From contig CAMJML010000005.1 of the NCBI GenBank assembly GCA_946407015.1, forward strand, positions 179,935-243,934: a stretch of 64,000 bases of DNA. The letters are read 5' to 3'. Position numbers and translations under genes: made by a program. Source of the DNA: an uncultured Selenomonadales bacterium. GTDB taxonomy: Bacteria > Bacillota > Negativicutes > DSM-1736 > Dendrosporobacteraceae. Positions within the stretch are counted from its first letter, which is position 1, and each line of letters begins with the position of its first letter. Below the pieces are notes generated by a model. That model made no database searches. It had not been told where the DNA came from and worked only from the letters and a program-made list of their open reading frames with translations. This document shows, piece by piece, positions 54,800 through 63,303 of this stretch.

Positions 54800-55541
54800 G
54801 AAACTTTTTACAAGACCCAAATCTCTGCTTGATGTTCCAACCCATTATTGTCCAGGCTGTTACCATGGAATTATTCACCGGCTCATTGCTGAAATCATTG
54901 ACGAGCTACATGTACAAGATTATACCATTGGGATAGCTCCTGTGGGCTGTTCAGTCTTAGCTTATGACTACTTTAATTTTGATATGTTCGGGGCTGCACA
55001 TGGCCGGGCACCTGCAGTCGCTACCGGTGTCAAGCGAGTTCATCCAGATGCATTAGTTTTTACTTATCAAGGTGATGGTGATCTTGCAGCAATTGGGTGT
55101 GCTGAGATTGTTCATGCTGCAGCAAGAGCAGAGAAATTTACGACGATTTTTATCAATAATGCAATTTACGGAATGACCGGGGGACAAATGGCACCAACTA
55201 CGCTGTTATCACAAAGAACCAATACCAGCCCATATGGACGAAATTCAGAGGCCTGCGGCCATCCAATTCGCATGTCGGAAATGCTTGCAACACTGGAAGG
55301 ATCCATCTATCTTGCGCGCGTATCGGTACATGATGCGATCCATATGACTAAAGCTAAGCGCTGTATCCGTAAGGCATTTGAACTGCAGTTGCAAGGAAAA
55401 GGGTTTTCAATGATCGAAGTTTTGGCTACCTGCCCAACAAATTGGGGAATGAGACCGCTCCAGGCTGTAGAATGGCTAAAATCGGAAATGATTCCCTACT
55501 ATCCTTTGGGAATCATTAAAGATTCAACGGAGGTGAAATAA
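54792..55541 (+). CDS. 2-oxoacid:ferredoxin oxidoreductase beta (TPP) subunit
   Basis: 249 aa thiamine-diphosphate subunit. YCPGCYHGIIHRL near the N-terminus, TPP/Mg site GDGDLAAIGCAEIVHAA followed by NNAIYGMTGGQMAPTT. ATG 54792 with GGAGG 8 bases upstream; earlier in-frame codons lie in the alpha gene. Stop overlaps the gamma start (TAATG). Confidence 0.94.
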   Translation: MTEKLFTRPKSLLDVPTHYCPGCYHGIIHRLIAEIIDELHVQDYTIGIAPVGCSVLAYDYFNFDMFGAAHGRAPAVATGVKRVHPDALVFTYQGDGDLAAIGCAEIVHAAARAEKFTTIFINNAIYGMTGGQMAPTTLLSQRTNTSPYGRNSEACGHPIRMSEMLATLEGSIYLARVSVHDAIHMTKAKRCIRKAFELQLQGKGFSMIEVLATCPTNWGMRPLQAVEWLKSEMIPYYPLGIIKDSTEVK

Positions 55542-56080
55542 TGGCTACGGAAATTATCATTTCAGGATTTGGCGGTCAGGGAATTATGTTAATTGGCCAA
55601 CTCATTGCTTATGCGGGAATGCTGGATAAAAAATACGTATCATGGATTCCATCTTATGGTCCTGAAATGAGGGGAGGGACGGCTAATTGCTCTGTGATTG
55701 TTTCCGATAAGATTATTGGTGCGCCTATTGTATCCGAACCACAAATCCTAATTGCCATGAACAATCCTTCGCTTGATAAATTCGAAGCGTTGGTTCGTCC
55801 GGGCGGAATCGTTATTTTAAACAGCTCTCTTATTGAACGCTCTTCGATTCGTTCTGATATTACCACTATCGGTATTCGAGCGAATGATATGGCTAATAAA
55901 CTGGGGAATACCAAAGTAGCTAATATGATTGTCCTCGGCGCTTTTTTGGGAGTGACAAAGGTTGTCAGCAGTACGTCGGTCCTAAAGACTATTCATAAAG
56001 TGTTTAATGCTAAGCCTGAACTCATCCATGTCAACCAAATTGCTCTCGAGTATGGACAATCTGCTATCTGTACAGTCTGA
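55541..56080 (+). CDS. 2-oxoacid:ferredoxin oxidoreductase gamma subunit
   Basis: 179 aa CoA-interacting subunit: GFGGQGIMLIGQLIAYAG, SYGPEMRGGTANCSVIVSD and NKLGNTKVANMIVLGAFLG. Starts on the beta stop codon, so the four genes form one translationally coupled unit. The complex oxidatively decarboxylates a 2-oxoacid to acyl-CoA and reduced ferredoxin; the PduL enzyme just upstream could convert the acyl-CoA to acyl-phosphate. Confidence 0.94.
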   Translation: MATEIIISGFGGQGIMLIGQLIAYAGMLDKKYVSWIPSYGPEMRGGTANCSVIVSDKIIGAPIVSEPQILIAMNNPSLDKFEALVRPGGIVILNSSLIERSSIRSDITTIGIRANDMANKLGNTKVANMIVLGAFLGVTKVVSSTSVLKTIHKVFNAKPELIHVNQIALEYGQSAICTV

Positions 56081-56094
56081 GAATAACTTCATGT

Positions 56095-56124
56095 TTGACA
56101 TATTTCAATATTTGGCAGGATTAT
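56095..56124 (+). promoter_or_regulatory. Probable promoter of the GGDEF gene
   Basis: TTGACA (56095-56100), an 18-base spacer, GATTAT (56119-56124). The -35 is perfect, the -10 matches at four positions. Start codon about 50 bases downstream. Confidence 0.5.
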
Positions 56125-56178
56125 TTCCAAAAATAGCGAATAGTATAAGGCATTGCAACTTGAGGTGGTTGATTTCAA

Positions 56179-57633
56179 GTGACTGATCTAATACATAAGT
56201 CAATGTTAAATCTAATGACTGACACAATTCCTTCGGCAGTCTTTGCAATTGATTCAGCAGGAATTGTAACACATGCTCATATATCCAAGCATTCTGCACC
56301 GAAAATAAACTCGCTAATAGGTAAAAGTTTCTTTAGAATATTAAAAATAGTATTGGGCGTAGATACGGCCAATACTATTTTTGCATCTTATCAGAGGGTT
56401 CTGAAATCAGGCTGTCAATCAGAATTCATGAAAGTCGATCATGTCAGTGTTCGTGGTCTTAACGAGTATTTTCATGTTTCTCTTTCAGAAGCCCAAGCGC
56501 AGGTGCTTATTCTTTTTCATAACGTAACAGAGAGCCGGTTGATAGAAGAAGAATTTACCTGTATGGCGGAACAATATGAAACCGTCAATCGGGAATTGTG
56601 TGTCTCAATGTCCAGTCTTGATTTTCATTTAATGGATATTGATCAAGCTCATAAAAAAATTGCCGCATTATTTCGGATTACATCCATTGTGCAAAAAACA
56701 GTGAATGAGCAAGAAGTATTAGAGGAAATCCTTGATGGAATTACACGCGAATTCGGTTATAGCGATGTGTCGATTTTGCTGCTGGATGAAGTCAGCAATG
56801 AGCTAAAGGTCAGAGCATCACGTGGCAATACGAATGTTGATTTTCGTATCCCGATGGGAGAAGGTATCACTGGATATGCAGCGCTACATAGAGAACTTAT
56901 TTATGTGGATGATGTTCAGGGTGATGATCGCTATATTCGTACCAATGTAAATTCTTCACGAGAAGTTGCGGTACCTTTAATTGTTGATGATAAAGTGTTA
57001 GGCGTATTGAACATTGAAGTAAGTGGCGAACGAGTCATTCAGCCTTATGACCTTGATTTGCTAAGATCAATTTCTAGTCAAATTGCTATGACGATTGCTC
57101 ATGCAAAGCATGTTGCCAATGTTGAATTGCAAGCAATCACAGATGCAATGACCGGTCTTTATAATTATCGCTATTTTCGAACGCTTCTACAGCAAGAAAT
57201 CAAGCGGGCCGCAAGATATAAAAGGCCATTGTCTATGGTTATGATTGATATTGACTTCTTTAAACATTATAACGATACTAACGGTCATATTATGGGGGAT
57301 AAAGTGCTTTATATGGCAGCTTCTTTGATTAAGAGCATTTGTCGGGACACCGATTATGTATTTCGTTATGGTGGTGAAGAATTTGCGGTATTATTACCAG
57401 AAACGACGGTAAATGAAGCCTATGAAATTGCCGAACGTGTACGGAAAATGATTTCTGATTTTCAATTTCCTAACTGTCAAAACCAGCCTAAAGGTTCAAT
57501 TACGGTTAGTCTCGGAATTGCGGGTTATCCTAATAGTGCACAATCCGATATTGAGCTTGTGGATTGTGCGGATGCTGCCCTTTATCTTGCAAAGCGAACC
57601 CGGAATACAACCTGTACATATGAAACAAAATAG
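56179..57633 (+). CDS. Diguanylate cyclase with PAS and GAF domains
   Basis: 484 aa soluble sensor that makes c-di-GMP from two GTP. N-terminal PAS-like domain (about 10-120), a helical linker, GAF domain (about 170-310) and GGDEF domain (about 320-480). The active site is GGEEF at 398-402, and the inhibitory site RxxD (R389, D392) lies five residues before it, so product inhibition should operate. No membrane segment. GTG start at 56179, 10 bases after TGAGGTGG. Ligands of PAS and GAF are not evident. Confidence 0.94.
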   Translation: MTDLIHKSMLNLMTDTIPSAVFAIDSAGIVTHAHISKHSAPKINSLIGKSFFRILKIVLGVDTANTIFASYQRVLKSGCQSEFMKVDHVSVRGLNEYFHVSLSEAQAQVLILFHNVTESRLIEEEFTCMAEQYETVNRELCVSMSSLDFHLMDIDQAHKKIAALFRITSIVQKTVNEQEVLEEILDGITREFGYSDVSILLLDEVSNELKVRASRGNTNVDFRIPMGEGITGYAALHRELIYVDDVQGDDRYIRTNVNSSREVAVPLIVDDKVLGVLNIEVSGERVIQPYDLDLLRSISSQIAMTIAHAKHVANVELQAITDAMTGLYNYRYFRTLLQQEIKRAARYKRPLSMVMIDIDFFKHYNDTNGHIMGDKVLYMAASLIKSICRDTDYVFRYGGEEFAVLLPETTVNEAYEIAERVRKMISDFQFPNCQNQPKGSITVSLGIAGYPNSAQSDIELVDCADAALYLAKRTRNTTCTYETK

Positions 57634-57664
57634 ATGTATGTCTATTTAATTGAGGTGTCAATAG

Positions 57665-58378
57665 ATGACGCAGGAACTATTTGGTGATTTAAAGAGTTAC
57701 TCATTAGCTGGAACTGAGCAAGAGGTTACGTTTATTGCTAATGTATTAAATTTACCATTAAAGGCAAGTATTTTAGATTTATACTGTGGATATGGCCGTC
57801 ATGCCATCGAGTTAGCAAAAATGGGTTACGAGGTACTCGGGGTAGATGCTACTCAGGCTTTTCTCGATATTGCCAGGCAAAAGGCTGAAGAAGAGCAGGT
57901 TCACATCGCATTTGAACTTGCCGATATGCGTGAACTGAATTTTACTCAGCAATTTGATGCGGTTATTAATATGTTCGCAGCATATGGTTATTTTACTGAT
58001 GAAGAGAATCTTAAAGTTTTAGAGCTTATTGCTCAATCGTTAAGACCAGGCGGATTATTTCTTATCGATCTGCTAAATAGAGATTGGATGGTCTATAATA
58101 ATCTCAATCGTTACTGGCGCCATCCTAGTGGGGAATATGTTTTATCTTATAAAGTGGAATTGCAACAGGGTATGGCCACGATGAAGCGCCAGCTAATCAA
58201 TCAAGTGACTGGCGAAAAGAAACAGTATGAATTTGCTTTAAGAGCTTACTCACTGGCAGAAATGACAGTCAATCTCAATCTATGCGGTTTTAAAGTCCGC
58301 AAAACTTACGGGGGTTTTGATGATCGACCTTATGGTGCCGAAACGCCGCGAATGATTATTTTAGCTCAAAAGGATTAA
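57665..58378 (+). CDS. Class I SAM-dependent methyltransferase
   Basis: 237 aa. SAM-binding motif ILDLYCGYGRHAIELAKMGY, acidic motif VLGVDAT and FELADMRELNF, then a typical DALIN-like segment INMFAAYGYF. The family is broad (UbiE/Methyltransf_25 type) and the substrate unknown. GAGGTG is 7 bases before the ATG. Ends at its own terminator. Confidence 0.86.
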   Translation: MTQELFGDLKSYSLAGTEQEVTFIANVLNLPLKASILDLYCGYGRHAIELAKMGYEVLGVDATQAFLDIARQKAEEEQVHIAFELADMRELNFTQQFDAVINMFAAYGYFTDEENLKVLELIAQSLRPGGLFLIDLLNRDWMVYNNLNRYWRHPSGEYVLSYKVELQQGMATMKRQLINQVTGEKKQYEFALRAYSLAEMTVNLNLCGFKVRKTYGGFDDRPYGAETPRMIILAQKD

Positions 58379-58420
58379 AAACTGTTGAAAGTTACCTTTG
58401 GTACTTTCAACAGTTTTTTT
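58377..58420 (+). terminator. Terminator after the methyltransferase gene
   Basis: 16-bp outer stem (58377-58392 with 58403-58418) plus ACC/GGT inside; seven T at the end. The last two bases of the stop codon are the first of the stem. Confidence 0.9.
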
Positions 58421-58510
58421 ATTGGTTAGTCATTATTTTAACTATAGAAGATGCACACCGATATAAGATCACCACATACCTTATTATAGAGGGATGGGGG
58501 TGATAATGAT

Positions 58511-59437
58511 ATGTTGACACGAGTAAACGATAAGCCGTGGGGATTTAAAAAACCGAAGGTTGGGATCGCCTTAAGTGGTGGTGGCATCCGTGGCTTAACT
58601 CATATTGGTGTTCTGAAATGTTTAATCGCTCATGGAGTGCCGATTGACTTGATTGCAGGGACTAGTGCCGGTGCCATTGTTGCAGCTTTATATGCTTGTG
58701 GCTATACACCTTTTCAAATGGAGCTGATTGCAAAAAAAATTAAAACATCGGAGCTTGTTGATTTGAAAATGACAGTATCCGAGCTATTTAAGCATGGGAT
58801 GAAATGGCTGTTGAGTGGCATGACACGGTTTTGGTCAGTTTTGCCCAACGGATTGGTGAAAGGCGATAAAATTGAGCGGTATCTTAGCAGTTTGTGGCAA
58901 GAACGGACTATGCGGGATACCGTCATTCCTTTGGCGATTACGGCGGTTGATATTAATTCTGCGGATACCGTTTTTTTTACGACCCCATTACCTGGAAATC
59001 GGGCTATTTTAAATGCCAGATATTATCATAATGCATTAATTACTGATGCGGTCAGGGCAAGTATTTCAATCCCAGGTGTATTCTTCCCCAAAAAATTCCG
59101 TGGAATGACCTTGGTTGATGGAGCAGTGAAAAACAATTTGCCTACCGATATTTTGCATCATATGGGAGCGGATGTCATTATTGGTGTAGATTTAGGATAT
59201 GCAGGGCAACCCAACCATGATATTCATTCTGTTGGTGAAATATTAATACAATGTATTGATATTATGAATCGGGAGGTTACCTTGCTCAAATCTGAGCAAT
59301 ATGCTGATCTTATTATTCGGCCAGCAATTTTTGATATTAATTTTAAGGATATTAAAAATACTTCGGTAGCAATTGCTCGTGGTGAGCAGGCAACAAAAGA
59401 GAAAATGGCTGATATCAAAAAGCTACTAGGAAAATAA
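58511..59437 (+). CDS. Patatin-like phospholipase
   Basis: 308 aa lipid acyl hydrolase with a Ser-Asp dyad. Oxyanion motif SGGGIRG at 22-28, nucleophile Ser52 in GTSAG, and Asp203 in the DGAVKNNLP motif. No signal peptide (RssA/YchK-like cytoplasmic type). The ribosome site GGGGGTGA lies about 7 bases before the ATG. The natural substrate is unknown. Followed 109 bases later by the trypsin-like gene. Confidence 0.92.
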   Translation: MLTRVNDKPWGFKKPKVGIALSGGGIRGLTHIGVLKCLIAHGVPIDLIAGTSAGAIVAALYACGYTPFQMELIAKKIKTSELVDLKMTVSELFKHGMKWLLSGMTRFWSVLPNGLVKGDKIERYLSSLWQERTMRDTVIPLAITAVDINSADTVFFTTPLPGNRAILNARYYHNALITDAVRASISIPGVFFPKKFRGMTLVDGAVKNNLPTDILHHMGADVIIGVDLGYAGQPNHDIHSVGEILIQCIDIMNREVTLLKSEQYADLIIRPAIFDINFKDIKNTSVAIARGEQATKEKMADIKKLLGK

Positions 59438-59546
59438 TAGGTACATTTTGCAGAGTGTGTTCATAGCATGAATGGAACGATCAAAAAGAAATTTGGCCAA
59501 CTTGTATTTGCTTAGCCTTGTAATATGCAGATATTTGGAGGTATAT

Positions 59547-60545
59547 ATGAAAAGTAAAATTCATCCGCTTTACCATGATTTTTGCGATGTTGATAATGTC
59601 GTCGGATTAGGGCAAGGAAATAAATGGGTAAGAGGGGAAGATACACAACAAGATGCCATTCTTGTTTTTGTTAAAAAAAAATTTCCTAAAAACGAACTAA
59701 GTCGTAATGCCATGATACCGGCGGTCATTGACGGCGTTCAAACGGATATTATCGAAGTTGGTGAGATGCGCCTACATGCTGATCGGAAAACTGTTCTTAG
59801 GCCTGCCAGGCCTGGGGTAAGTATAGGTCATTTCAAAGTGTCAGCCGGAACCTTTGGCAGCATTGTGTATGATCGTCATTCTGAAGAAGCGTTCATTTTA
59901 TCCAATAATCATGTTCTGGCAAATTTAACTGATGGTACTGATGGCCGTTGTAGTTTGGGAGATACAATTCTGCAACCAGGGGCCTTTGATAATCCTGATG
60001 GAAGTGATCATGTGATTGGCACTTTAAAAAGGTTTATTCCGGTTCATCGCGAACTAAACTCAGCTCAATGCCGGATCGCGCTTTTATTTGAAGATCTTAT
60101 TAATAAGATTATCCGTACGTTTAAGCCACAGTACCGCGTACAAGTTCTTAGAAATAACGATAAAATCAATTTAGTAGATTGCGCAGTAGCGCTTCCTGCT
60201 AATCCTGCAGATATAGATCCAGATATCCTGGAGATTGGTAAAGTAGCTGGAATCAAGGAAGCAGCATTGGGTATGGCCGTGAAAAAAAGTGGAAGAAGCT
60301 CTGGGGTAACTCATAGCTTGATACTTGCAACGAATGTTTCAATGAAAATTAATATTAGCAAACGAGATTCGGCTCTCTTTGCGGATCAAATTTTAGCCGG
60401 GCCTATGAGTATGCCCGGTGATAGTGGCTCACTTATTCTTACAGAAGATAATTTTGCAGTGGGTTTGTTATTTGCGGGATCTGAACAGGCGACACTATTT
60501 AACCGGATTGATCATGTGCTCGATTCACTGGAAGTTGTCTTTTGA
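59547..60545 (+). CDS. Trypsin-fold serine protease of NAL1-like type
   Basis: 332 aa, no signal peptide, so apparently cytoplasmic. Catalytic triad can be read as His122 in LSNNHVLAN, Asp211 in VDCAVAL and Ser293 in MPGDSGSLI. A long insertion lies between His and Asp. The N-terminal 85 residues (NVVGLGQGNKWVRGE, ILVFVKKK, then a segment ending RPARPGVSIGH) are typical of the bacterial NAL1-type group. GGAGGT fixes the ATG at 59547; the upstream frame is non-coding. Substrates are unknown; neighbours are a patatin and, convergently, CotF-like coat genes. Confidence 0.85.
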   Translation: MKSKIHPLYHDFCDVDNVVGLGQGNKWVRGEDTQQDAILVFVKKKFPKNELSRNAMIPAVIDGVQTDIIEVGEMRLHADRKTVLRPARPGVSIGHFKVSAGTFGSIVYDRHSEEAFILSNNHVLANLTDGTDGRCSLGDTILQPGAFDNPDGSDHVIGTLKRFIPVHRELNSAQCRIALLFEDLINKIIRTFKPQYRVQVLRNNDKINLVDCAVALPANPADIDPDILEIGKVAGIKEAALGMAVKKSGRSSGVTHSLILATNVSMKINISKRDSALFADQILAGPMSMPGDSGSLILTEDNFAVGLLFAGSEQATLFNRIDHVLDSLEVVF

Positions 60546-60569
60546 AATTTTGTATCTCAATAATAAAAT

Positions 60570-60606
60570 AAAAACTTGAGATGATTGGTACTCGTCTCAA
60601 GTTTTT
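60570..60606. terminator. Bidirectional terminator between convergent genes
   Basis: 15-bp stem with one G-T pair (60570-60584 with 60592-60606), extended by A/T-rich flanks on both sides; serves the protease gene and the minus-strand coat gene. Confidence 0.88.
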
Positions 60607-60631
60607 ATATTTTATTAAGCTCTTAAACCTA

Positions 60632-61039
60632 TTAAACAAAGGAATTGTTGGTAACCCGGCGATTTTCAGAGTTTCGGAATTTCATGCTGCTGCGGGTAAG
60701 CCTGGACCCAAAATCTTGTGCTCCACTTGTAACGGCATAATCACTGCTAGCAACAGTGCGACCTGAACGTCCAGCATATAAATTCGGGGATTTACTTCTG
60801 GTGGTTGTTGGATTATACCAGCCGCGTTCTTGCATGGCGTTAAAAATAATATGTGCATTTTCATGCTCATCGTGTTGCAGTTCTTCAAATGTGTAGCGTA
60901 CGTCGGTGTTTGAGGATTCCATAATGCCATGATCGTACATATGGGACATGTGTTTCTCCGTTGCAAGTAAATCCAGCAGCATGTCTCGATCAGAAAGCCT
61001 ATTTTGGCTATAGCGTGAGTACCGGTTATTTGATTTCAT
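60632..61039 (-). CDS. CotF-like spore coat protein, longer form
   Basis: 135 aa. The helical part (about 15-75: LSDRDMLLDLLATEKHMSHMYDHG, then ELQHDEHENAHIIFNAMQERGWY) fits the CotF/ferritin-like spore coat family. The C-terminal 60 residues are Ser/Thr/Arg/Asn-rich and disordered, as often in coat proteins. GAGGTGA lies 5 bases before the start. It follows the 70 aa paralogue on the same strand with a 42-base gap. Confidence 0.85.
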   Translation of the reverse strand: MKSNNRYSRYSQNRLSDRDMLLDLLATEKHMSHMYDHGIMESSNTDVRYTFEELQHDEHENAHIIFNAMQERGWYNPTTTRSKSPNLYAGRSGRTVASSDYAVTSGAQDFGSRLTRSSMKFRNSENRRVTNNSFV

Positions 61040-61081
61040 TTTATCACCTCTTCAGCAGGTTTACGTGATTATTTTGAGATA

Positions 61082-61294
61082 TTAATGAAAACTATTGGCA
61101 CCTTGGCCAACGAGTTCTTTAATTCTATTGATATGTTGCCGTTTATTTTTGGAGATGTTGAACAACATATTTTTCAGATCGGAATCCTGGCATTGATCCG
61201 CATAGACGTTATATTTGGTTATGCAGAGGTTTTCCATTTCTAAAGCATCTTCCAACAAGGTTTTTTCTTTCTGGGTCAAATTAGAATTTCTCAT
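61082..61294 (-). CDS. CotF-like small helical protein
   Basis: 70 aa, two amphipathic helices: KEKTLLEDALEMENLCITKYNVYADQ and DLKNMLFNISKNKRQHINRIKELV. This is the half-size version of the CotF/ferritin-like coat family, and the pair of short and long genes is common in spore formers. GGAGGTGA upstream of the ATG on the minus strand. No convincing sporulation promoter was found. Confidence 0.82.
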   Translation of the reverse strand: MRNSNLTQKEKTLLEDALEMENLCITKYNVYADQCQDSDLKNMLFNISKNKRQHINRIKELVGQGANSFH

Positions 61295-61475
61295 AATCGC
61301 ATCACCTCCGTTGCTAATATGTCCTTAATTTGTGTATAATTACTAGTTTTTATACCAATTTTAAATCTACAGAGTGATATTACCCTGTAGTTAAAGGAAA
61401 TAAGAATCCCATATGTCGAATATAGGAAAGATTGATTGGTATGTTATTGGTATCAGGAGGATATGAATAAGAATT
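61295..61475. other. Intergenic stretch between divergent coat and RNase H genes
   Basis: Holds the regulatory regions of both directions; AT-rich. A TATAAT (plus strand, about 61335) is seen but is far from the RNase H gene. No further gene or RNA structure recognised. Confidence 0.4.
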
Positions 61476-62105
61476 ATGACTATGAAGAAGAAGTTCTATG
61501 CTGTTCAAGTTGGAAGAAAACCGGGAGTATACCAATCCTGGGATGAATGCAAAAAACAGGTTATCGGTTTCCCGGGGGCTTTATATAAGGGGTTTGCCAC
61601 TGAACAGGAAGCAAAAGATTATGTTGCGGGATTTACTGCCGGAAAGCATCCTGTTAAGGCTACGAACAGTGATCCTATTGGTCTTATAGGAAAGCATTAT
61701 GATATTTATGTTGACGGTAGCTATTTCAATCAACAATATAGTTGGGCTTTTGTTGTTTATGATGATGATCAGCTTATCCACACTGAAAGTGGCTTAGGTG
61801 AGGAGCGTGACGCGGCAGTTATTCATAATGTTGCCGGTGAACTGGCTGCAGCTGTAAAAGCTATGGAATGGGCCGATACTCAAGATGTTCCGTGTGTTGT
61901 TATTCATCATGATTATATAGGCATTTCAGAATGGGCTCTGGGCAGATGGAAAACCAATAATCCTTTTACCAGTGCTTATGCTAAATATGCAGCTAAATTC
62001 TTACATAAAGTCAGGTTTAATAAAGTTCCTGGACATGCAGGAGTTCCAGGTAATGAACTTGCAGATAAGTTGGCACGAGAAGCATTACAGAAAGCAAATT
62101 CATAA
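61476..62105 (+). CDS. rnhA: Ribonuclease H with viroplasmin-type N-terminal domain
   Basis: 209 aa. N-terminal hybrid-binding domain (about 5-50: KFYAVQVGRKPGVYQSWDEC, GFPGALYKGFATEQEA), then an RNase HI domain with Asp80 in IYVDGSYF, Glu122 in VAGELAAA, Asp146 and Asp197 in GNELADKLA; degrades RNA in RNA-DNA hybrids. The start is unclear: AGGAGG (61455-61460) is 15 bases from the first in-frame ATG (61476), while a closer ATG at 61463 is in another frame. The protein N-terminus fits homologues. Confidence 0.93.
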   Translation: MTMKKKFYAVQVGRKPGVYQSWDECKKQVIGFPGALYKGFATEQEAKDYVAGFTAGKHPVKATNSDPIGLIGKHYDIYVDGSYFNQQYSWAFVVYDDDQLIHTESGLGEERDAAVIHNVAGELAAAVKAMEWADTQDVPCVVIHHDYIGISEWALGRWKTNNPFTSAYAKYAAKFLHKVRFNKVPGHAGVPGNELADKLAREALQKANS

Positions 62106-62129
62106 GCTTTGATTTTTATGTTAAATTAA

Positions 62130-62160
62130 AACTTCCGATAATTTATAGTTATCGGAAGTT
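62130..62160. repeat. 12-7-12 inverted repeat upstream of the tyrosine recombinase
   Basis: AACTTCCGATAA (62130-62141), 7-base centre, TTATCGGAAGTT (62149-62160), perfect arms. No T run follows on the plus strand, so it is a poor terminator for the RNase H gene. The spacing resembles core sites of tyrosine recombinases, and the recombinase start lies 56 bases downstream; that use is a guess. Confidence 0.6.
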
Positions 62161-62215
62161 AAGGCGGTTTATTTACAGATTAAGAAGTGAGTTTACTGAC
62201 TTGAGGTGTTTTATC

Positions 62216-63196
62216 TTGTCTGAAAGTGATAACAAATTTGTTTTGCGTAAAAGTCATTACATTGAGAAAAACCAAAAGCTTTCTGCCAAAAGTAAACGAC
62301 GGCTGCAAAAGTCCAAGGCGGATAATACGTTGCGGGCTTATGAAGCGGATTGGCTGGACTTTTATGATTGGTGTGCACATCTGGGCTTACAGGCATTACC
62401 GGCTGAGCCTGAAACCATTGTTAATTATATCAATGATTTAGCTGACCATGCTAAGGCTAACACGGTTTCACGGAGAATCAGCGCAATATCTGAAAATCAT
62501 AAAGCTGCCGGTTATGTTGAGCATAATCCTTGCCGTGGCGGTCTGGTGCGAAATGCTCTTGATGCAATTAAGCGTGAAAAAGGAACTATCCAAAAAGGAA
62601 AAGCCCCTCTCCTGCTTGAAGATTTACAAGCCATTGTCCCCTGCTTTGATCTTTCCGATATTTCAGGGGTCAGGGATAAAGCACTTTTATTAACCGGATT
62701 TATGGGGGCGTTCCGCCGTTCTGAATTAGTAAAAATCGATGTCGAGGATCTAACCTTTACCCGTGATGGCTTAATTATTCTGGTTCATCAATCCAAAGGT
62801 GATCAAGAAGGTCAAGGTGAGTATGTGGCGATCCCTTATAATTCCAACTCTTCAGCTTGTGCGGTTGTCGCAGTACAAAATTGGTTGAATCACAGTTTGA
62901 TTAAGCAAGGCCCCCTCTTCCGGCCATTAAATAAGTATAAACAAGTTCGGCAACAGCGATTAAGTGATAAATCAGTGGCTCTTATTGTTAAGAAGTATGC
63001 CGGAATGGCTGGATTCAATGCAGAAGATTTTGCCGGGCATAGCTTAAGACGCGGCTTTGCAACCAGTGCTGCTCAGCATGACGTGGATGAGCGTACCATT
63101 ATGCAACAAACTCGCCATAAATCGGAAAAAATGGTTCGTCGATACATTGAACAAGGGAATTTATTTAAAAATAATGCCTTGAACAAAATGTTTTGA
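62216..63196 (+). CDS. Tyrosine recombinase / site-specific integrase
   Basis: 326 aa. SAM-like core-binding domain (about 33-115) and catalytic domain (about 130-320). Catalytic set complete: Arg167 (FRRSE), Lys194 (QSKGD), His275 and Arg278 (HSLRRG), His301 (TRHKS), Tyr310 (RRYIEQG). The start is a TTG at 62216, 7 bases after GAGGTG; the in-frame TTG at 62201 overlaps that site. No phage, transposon or cassette genes are adjacent, so it is an orphan, larger than XerC/XerD and with a basic N-terminal extension. Confidence 0.92.
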   Translation: MSESDNKFVLRKSHYIEKNQKLSAKSKRRLQKSKADNTLRAYEADWLDFYDWCAHLGLQALPAEPETIVNYINDLADHAKANTVSRRISAISENHKAAGYVEHNPCRGGLVRNALDAIKREKGTIQKGKAPLLLEDLQAIVPCFDLSDISGVRDKALLLTGFMGAFRRSELVKIDVEDLTFTRDGLIILVHQSKGDQEGQGEYVAIPYNSNSSACAVVAVQNWLNHSLIKQGPLFRPLNKYKQVRQQRLSDKSVALIVKKYAGMAGFNAEDFAGHSLRRGFATSAAQHDVDERTIMQQTRHKSEKMVRRYIEQGNLFKNNALNKMF

Positions 63197-63225
63197 TCTA
63201 TGGTTATACCCGCAGATAACCCCTG

Positions 63226-63239
63226 CGAACGGGTGTTTG
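63226..63239 (+). promoter_or_regulatory. LexA (SOS) box of lexA
   Basis: CGAACGGGTGTTTG matches the Gram-positive SOS box CGAACRNRYGTTYG at every position. It overlaps the -35 element of the lexA promoter, so LexA would repress itself. Confidence 0.92.
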
Positions 63240-63265
63240 CAAGAACTTCATATCCCTGGTATAAT
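63237..63265 (+). promoter_or_regulatory. lexA promoter
   Basis: TTGCAA (63237-63242), a 17-base spacer and TATAAT (63260-63265), about 38 bases before the lexA start. Confidence 0.85.
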
Positions 63266-63303
63266 ATAGTTAATTATGGGAATAAAGCTTAGGAGCTGAG
63301 AAT

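Noticed and set aside
61295..61475. Sporulation sigma-factor promoter for the CotF-like pair
   Set aside because: A CATATTA element exists on the minus strand, but it lies against the ribosome site and lacks a fitting -35.
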